Assembly (NCBI GenBank): GCA_964454685.1
Contig: CAYVTZ010000003.1
Span: 66,975 to 130,974, forward strand
Source of the DNA: CAYVTZ01 sp964454685
GTDB taxonomy: Bacteria > Bacillota > Clostridia > Christensenellales > Christensenellaceae
Direction: 5' to 3'
DNA: 64,000 nucleotides
Shown here: piece by piece, positions 60,051 to 64,000 of the stretch
Layout of the letters: each line of letters opens with the position of its first letter
Position numbering within the stretch: position 1 is the first letter of the stretch
Notes under the pieces: model-generated
Databases searched by the model: none
Seen by the model: only the letters and a program-made list of their open reading frames with translations
Told to the model about the DNA's origin: nothing
Program-made: the position numbers and the translations under genes

Positions 60051-61730
60051 TCATACCACTTTTCTTTGAGAGGAATATTGCGCTTCCACTCCTTGCCTTG
60101 TACCCATGCACACATTGAGCTCGGGAATCTGCTCTGGGAATTGCACATCGCCGATGCAGTAGAAGTAAATCGTCAGATGCTGCAAGCGCTTTCCGTTTTG
60201 CACTTCCACGCGATGAACCTCAATTTTTTCAATCAACTCATTAAGCATCCGTTCTGAAAGCTTCTTTGCGCGGGTATATTTGCGCACAATCTGCACAAAA
60301 TGCTTCGCGGTAAGCGCCGAGGCTTCCTGCTGCGCAATCTCAGATTCCAGTAATTGCATCTGCGTGTGTAACACTTGCTGCTCCTGCTCGTAGTTTGCGG
60401 ACATACGCGCATAGCGCTCGTCGGACACTTTCCCCGAAGCATTGTCCTCATACAGGCGTTCATACAGCATATCTATTTCGCGGTCGCGCGCGTCCATTTT
60501 GTATCGCTTTTCCTGTTTTCGCTTTAATTCTGCTTCCACAGTCTGTTTCGAGAATCCCATGACGATCTGTACAAACTGAGATTCATGCTTCACCGCAAAC
60601 TTCATCAATCTGCGAATTTCGCCTAAGACAACCTGCTTCAGAAAATCCACACGAATATAATGTGTGGACTCGCATTCCTTCAAACTCTTGTTGTACCCCG
60701 GACAGTTAAAATATTGTATATCCGGATTTTTGGAGTTGCAGTGAAAATGCAGATTCTTCCCGCAGTCGGCACATTTGAGTAAACCCGAAAACATATTGTG
60801 CGTTTGGTCTGCTCGTTTACGTTTGCGCACCGTGCCTTGCTGCCGTTTGACCTTCTCCCAAGTTGCCCGGTCTATGATCGCCTCATGCACATCACGAAAA
60901 ATCTTGCGTTCTTCCGGCGCAACGGCGATCTGCCGCCTGCTAAAGTGCGAGATCTTCCGCGTTTGGAAGTTCACGACATCCCCGCAATACGCTTGTATTC
61001 TGAGAATGTTGTTTACGGTGGACGAACGCCATACACCGGTTTTGAGTGGCAGCCCCTTGCGTGCGTTTTTGTAGTTGGTGGGCGTCATGACGCCTTCCTG
61101 CTGTAAAACATCCGCAACCTGCGCAGACCCAAGGCCACTGAGTGTCATGTCGTAAATACGTCGAACGATGCTCGCCGCTTCCTCATCTACCACCCAAAAC
61201 TTTGGATTGCTTGGGTTACGTACATATCCGTACGGCGGATGACCGATCGGGATGCCGGATTCGCCGATAGTGCGTTTCGCAATACGCACTTTCTTGCTGA
61301 TGTCCTCTGCATAGCTCTCGTTGATGAGGTTTTGAATCCCCAGCAGAATCGAATTCAGATTCTTCTCACTGTCCAAATTATCTGCGATGGTCACGACGCG
61401 CACCCCGTAATCATGGATGCAAGAGCGAATGAAGCTCCCCACTTCCAGATGATCACGTCCCAAACGGGATAAATCCTTTGCGATCACCATTTGTACTGTT
61501 CCACTCCGGATTTCCTCCTGCAATTTGAGATAGGCAGGACGGTCGTTTCTTGTACCGGAGATGCCGTCATCAAACAGAAACTCAAAAGCATCACAATCGT
61601 ATTGTTTCACTTCTTTCAGCAATAGCTTCCTCTGGTTTTCGATGCTGTTACTTTCTCCTTCCGAGCCATCAGTGCGGCTGATGCGCCCATACCCAATTAT
61701 CTTTTTCTTATTGCCCTTCGACTGTTTCAT
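60051..61730 (-). CDS. Large serine recombinase (site-specific integrase of a mobile element)
   Basis: A 559-residue recombinase. Catalytic resolvase domain begins IIGYGRISRTDG with nucleophile Ser 18; VIAKDLSRLGRDHLEVG is the conserved Arg region. Then the recombinase domain with PPYGYVRNPSNPKFWVVDEEA, a zinc ribbon KCADCGKNLHFHC...FNCPGY near 325-360, and a long coiled coil near 430-500. Typical of Tn1549/TndX-like or phage elements. ATG 61730 after AAGGAGG, coupled to a small upstream gene (ATGA). Ends 50 bases after tRNA-Arg. Confidence 0.93.
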   Translation of the reverse strand: MKQSKGNKKKIIGYGRISRTDGSEGESNSIENQRKLLLKEVKQYDCDAFEFLFDDGISGTRNDRPAYLKLQEEIRSGTVQMVIAKDLSRLGRDHLEVGSFIRSCIHDYGVRVVTIADNLDSEKNLNSILLGIQNLINESYAEDISKKVRIAKRTIGESGIPIGHPPYGYVRNPSNPKFWVVDEEAASIVRRIYDMTLSGLGSAQVADVLQQEGVMTPTNYKNARKGLPLKTGVWRSSTVNNILRIQAYCGDVVNFQTRKISHFSRRQIAVAPEERKIFRDVHEAIIDRATWEKVKRQQGTVRKRKRADQTHNMFSGLLKCADCGKNLHFHCNSKNPDIQYFNCPGYNKSLKECESTHYIRVDFLKQVVLGEIRRLMKFAVKHESQFVQIVMGFSKQTVEAELKRKQEKRYKMDARDREIDMLYERLYEDNASGKVSDERYARMSANYEQEQQVLHTQMQLLESEIAQQEASALTAKHFVQIVRKYTRAKKLSERMLNELIEKIEVHRVEVQNGKRLQHLTIYFYCIGDVQFPEQIPELNVCMGTRQGVEAQYSSQRKVV

Positions 61731-61939
61731 CGTTCCTCCTTTCCGGCAGTCGAGCGAGCAGAGTTTTGCTGCTTCCACTCTACCATATTTTCTCTTGCTT
61801 GAACATCCCGTTTTAGCAGTTGGATTAACGGATAGATTATGCTTTCGCTTGCAGTGTATACGGGCATGACAACAAATTCCATACCGCCTATCAGGTAGAC
61901 GCTGGAAGCTGGTTTTTTGTTTTCATGCGGTTTCGTCAT
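61727..61939 (-). CDS. Small protein coupled to the serine recombinase
   Basis: A 70-residue, charge-rich protein translated with the recombinase (ATGA overlap). Good ribosome site AAGGAG before ATG 61939. It has a hydrophobic centre (VYLIGGMEFVVMPVYTASESIIYPLIQLL) flanked by charged ends. No family recognised. Position suggests a recombination accessory or directionality factor, which is inference only. Confidence 0.7.
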   Translation of the reverse strand: MTKPHENKKPASSVYLIGGMEFVVMPVYTASESIIYPLIQLLKRDVQARENMVEWKQQNSARSTAGKEER

Positions 61940-62048
61940 TGCTTCTCCTTTGTTTCAAATAAAAAAGTTTATGCAAAATACGGCATAAACTCATTTTCAC
62001 AGATACCATCACCTACATCTTTTGAGGAAGCAGGCTGCTTTTACCATC

Positions 62049-62078
62049 ATTGTATGACACAGCATTCTAAAATTGCAA
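62049..62078 (-). promoter_or_regulatory. Promoter of the serine recombinase module
   Basis: TTGCAA, 18-base spacer, TACAAT on the minus strand, 110 bases before the small coupled gene. Confidence 0.55.
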
Positions 62079-62130
62079 ATATATTTTTGAGGAAATTTTC
62101 TCCACGTAAAATTTGAGGATCTCCGAGCAG

Positions 62131-62166
62131 AAATAGCTGGTTACCCGCCGAGCGTGTAACCACTAT
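62131..62166. other. Imperfect inverted repeat between the two recombinase genes
   Basis: ATAGCTGGTTAC and GTAACCACTAT pair over 11 positions with one bulge, loop of 11 bases. No T-tract. Could be a terminator remnant or recombination site arm. Confidence 0.35.
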
Positions 62167-62203
62167 TTGAGGTGCAGCAGGACTCATGGGTTTGCGATAC
62201 ATG

Positions 62204-63268
62204 TTATTTTAGAGTGTTCAACCGATACAGATAATGCGACACCACAACATCGCAGCGATTGTGCCCCAAGGCTCTGCTCACACGCAGCAATACAGATTTG
62301 CGAAAGCTGAGACCCTTCATATCTTTACGGCAATGATATATGCGTTCCTCAGGCGATAGAGGAATTTGTGCATCATAATATTGATACAGCTTGCTTGCAT
62401 ACTGAGCGCGTCGGGCATGGATGTCCCAATGACCCAATTCGCTTTTAGAGAAGATTCGCTGCTCCATTCCGTGCTTTGTTGGGCATGCAACGGTTGGACG
62501 AGCAAAAAAAGCTTGCACATCCTGCTCATACCCCGGCAGGACAGGCGCAAGACGCTTCTTCCCGCCTTTCCCGCGCAGATAGACGGTATAGCTGCCATCC
62601 AGATTTCGATGCAAATCTGACGAGCGCAGACGCAACGCCTCTATTCTGCGGCAGCCTGTACCAACGAGGAAGCGCTCCAAGACGGCATCTTCCTTGCTTA
62701 AGGCATGGTTTGTGTCCTCAACTGCAGTGCTGCGAGAGCGCGTGATGATTTTGCGTTCTCGTTTCGGGCAGACAAATCCGAAGTCTGAGGAATCGCAAAG
62801 AAAGGCTGCAGCAAGTGAAAACTGCCGCGTATGAACCGTGCTGACAGAAAGGCCGGCGACAATTTGCCGATTCAAGTATTCCGCAACCAAAGATTTCGCA
62901 CCGTTGAACTTGCGGATTTCGGGGTGTACTTGCAACGCCCATTGAATGAAATGCAGCGTGTGCTTTGCATAGGTATTGTATGTGCTACTGGAATAGATAC
63001 CTTTCGGGTATTTCCCGCTCTCGTGATCGCGCATCTGCTTTTTAACGGCATATTTCGACTGCCCACGGCAATCGATCCGGTTCAAGTGTGCAAATGCGGC
63101 TTCCAGCCATTTTTTCTCTTTTCCATCGGTGACTGTGCTCAGCACTTTTCGTTGTATGTATTCCGTACCGACTCCTTTCCCCGCCTCAAGCGACGTGTTC
63201 AAGTCTTGCGAAATCCGTTGGACTTCTATGCTACCGTGGATTTCTTCGCTCAATCTGTTCACGGTCAA
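62204..63268 (-). CDS. Tyrosine recombinase / integrase
   Basis: A 354-residue phage-integrase-family protein. Core-binding N-terminal region (YNTYAKHTLHFIQWAL), then catalytic domain with the Arg in GTGCRRIEALRL, Lys in RGKGGKKR, HxxR as HARRAQYASKL, and ALGHNRCDVVVSHYL with the nucleophile Tyr. All catalytic residues seem present. The start is uncertain: TTG 63268 opens the frame, a nearby GTG is possible, and no ribosome site is seen. It shows the element carries two unrelated recombinases. Confidence 0.82.
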   Translation of the reverse strand: MTVNRLSEEIHGSIEVQRISQDLNTSLEAGKGVGTEYIQRKVLSTVTDGKEKKWLEAAFAHLNRIDCRGQSKYAVKKQMRDHESGKYPKGIYSSSTYNTYAKHTLHFIQWALQVHPEIRKFNGAKSLVAEYLNRQIVAGLSVSTVHTRQFSLAAAFLCDSSDFGFVCPKRERKIITRSRSTAVEDTNHALSKEDAVLERFLVGTGCRRIEALRLRSSDLHRNLDGSYTVYLRGKGGKKRLAPVLPGYEQDVQAFFARPTVACPTKHGMEQRIFSKSELGHWDIHARRAQYASKLYQYYDAQIPLSPEERIYHCRKDMKGLSFRKSVLLRVSRALGHNRCDVVVSHYLYRLNTLK

Positions 63269-63582
63269 ACAAATGTCTTGGCGGTTTGTTTACTTGGGTA
63301 ATGCCCACATACTTTTTTCTCTCGTGTAAACCCGGAGTACGAATACTCTGCGATTCTGTGAGCTGTAAAAAAGCTTGGTCAGTGTAAAGCTGACGCGCAA
63401 ATCTATCTGATCGGCAAAACTGCCGTAAAAACATAAAAAAGCCAAGCATAAAAATATACTTGACTCAAATCCTAACTTGCCGTTTCTGCGTACAGATTCG
63501 GCGGAATCTTACTTTGTATACTCACCATACCATGTGGTGAATTAGAATGTCAAATTTTTTTAAAAAACTCTTTTTCGGGCGT
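63269..63582. other. 314-base gene-free interval
   Basis: AT-rich. Contains the small palindrome CACCA-TACCA-TGTGGTG (63524-63540) and short minus-strand frames without ribosome sites. Probably the regulatory region between the tyrosine recombinase and the orphan gene. Confidence 0.4.
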
Positions 63583-63611
63583 TGCAAGAACCCTTGCTCT
63601 GTGATATACTG
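63583..63611 (+). promoter_or_regulatory. Promoter of the small orphan gene
   Basis: TTGCAA, 17-base spacer, TATACT, 88 bases before the ATG. Confidence 0.7.
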
Positions 63612-63698
63612 CATCTTCTAAGGTGCATCTCGATGCCATGCACCGCGCACTTTGAAAACACAGAATCCACCATGCAAGGTGGCGAACAGGAGGATTGT

Positions 63699-63884
63699 AT
63701 GACAGACAGAGCACAGCTTCACAAGCAAATTTGCCAAAATGTTGGACAACTTCGTGAAACACTCAAGAATACCCCGATAGATCAGCGGGGCGAGGATTAT
63801 TTCTTTGATCGAATGCTGGTAAGCGCATATGACTGCGCGAAGCACGAGTATGAGGAATGGGAGAAAACAGCTCCTGAGAAGTAA
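63699..63884 (+). CDS. Small acidic/basic hypothetical protein
   Basis: A 61-residue helical protein (DRAQLHKQICQNVGQL at the start, ending YEEWEKTAPEK), with an AGGAGG site before ATG 63699. It has its own promoter and terminator, making a complete transcription unit. No family is recognised; it may belong to the mobile segment. Confidence 0.7.
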   Translation: MTDRAQLHKQICQNVGQLRETLKNTPIDQRGEDYFFDRMLVSAYDCAKHEYEEWEKTAPEK

Positions 63885-63948
63885 TATGAAACAGGCATCG
63901 AATCTCTGTAATACAAAATTCTAATCTAACAAAACATCTACCAAAACG

Positions 63949-63988
63949 GGGCTGTAGCAGTAAGAAAAAACTGCTACAGCCCATTTTT
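63949..63988 (+). terminator. Rho-independent terminator after the orphan gene
   Basis: Thirteen-base perfect stem GGGCTGTAGCAGT / ACTGCTACAGCCC with an eight-base loop and ATTTTT. Confidence 0.93.
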
Positions 63989-64000
63989 GACGCGTGCGCA

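Noticed and set aside
63231..63449. 72-residue minus-strand frame upstream of the tyrosine recombinase
   Set aside because: No ribosome site, overlaps the recombinase N-terminus and shows no family features.
1..64000. CRISPR arrays, rRNA genes, insertion sequences
   Set aside because: No regularly spaced identical repeats, no rRNA core sequences, and no transposase genes were seen on reading the window.

Overview
The window (about 55% GC) looks like a chromosomal segment of an anaerobic, low-oxygen-lifestyle Firmicute of the class Clostridia. The evidence is Firmicutes-type ribosome binding sites with several TTG starts, an AgrC/AgrA-type two-component system, Rex, a clostridial-type 2-hydroxyacyl-CoA dehydratase activase, a 2,4-diaminopentanoate dehydrogenase-like enzyme and an anaerobic (cobalt-early) cobalamin pathway. 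Genus cannot be decided from sequence alone.

Layout. 1-3.9 kb: the 3' part of a GHKL sensor kinase gene convergent with its LytTR regulator, a small lipoprotein, a small membrane protein and a membrane-anchored metallophosphoesterase. 4.0-7.0 kb (minus): the cobalt transporter cbiMNQO behind a cobalamin riboswitch and terminator. 7.1-26.6 kb (minus): a 19-gene, mostly overlapping operon that encodes every step from glutamyl-tRNA to adenosylcobinamide precursors (hemA, hemL, hemB, hemC, cobA-hemD, a cbiJ-sirC fusion, cbiX, cbiL, cbiH, cbiF, cbiG, cbiD, cbiET, cbiC, cbiA, cobA, cbiP, cbiB, cobD). It lies behind a second, compact cobalamin riboswitch with a visible terminator/antiterminator pair. 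Nucleotide-loop genes (cobU, cobS, cobT) are not in the window.

27.0-39.5 kb (minus): a 15-gene operon for a bacterial microcompartment (BMC) joined to 6-deoxysugar catabolism. It encodes a small TIGR04076-like protein with a probable encapsulation helix, two L-fucose-isomerase-like proteins, two tandem-domain shell proteins, three hexamer shell proteins, one pentamer vertex protein, a class II aldolase, a uroporphyrinogen-decarboxylase-fold methyltransferase-like protein, a sugar ABC importer and a rhamnulokinase. No aldehyde dehydrogenase, phosphotransacylase, alcohol dehydrogenase, diol dehydratase or glycyl-radical enzyme is present, which makes this compartment unusual and the best candidate for an undescribed system here. 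Divergently, a strong promoter leads into a highly structured leader or ncRNA (candidate raiA-motif RNA) followed by the redox repressor rex.

40.7-59.7 kb: housekeeping and metabolic genes: thioesterase, polA-coaE-lytic transglycosylase-peptide-binding lipoprotein (plus strand), a CoA-disulfide-reductase-like enzyme with rhodanese domain, a giant acyl-CoA dehydratase activase, nicotinate phosphoribosyltransferase, lgt, an acyl-CoA synthetase, a DUF308-like membrane protein and the diaminopentanoate dehydrogenase-like enzyme. 59.9-64 kb: a tRNA-Arg(CCG) followed by a lower-GC mobile segment with a large serine recombinase, a small translationally coupled partner, a tyrosine recombinase and a small orphan gene with its own promoter and terminator.

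How the parts fit: deoxysugar import and phosphorylation feed an aldolase that should release L-lactaldehyde, the kind of toxic aldehyde BMCs usually confine, but the usual downstream enzymes must be encoded elsewhere or the compartment does something different. The adjacency to complete corrinoid synthesis and a methyltransferase-fold protein raises, but does not prove, a corrinoid link.
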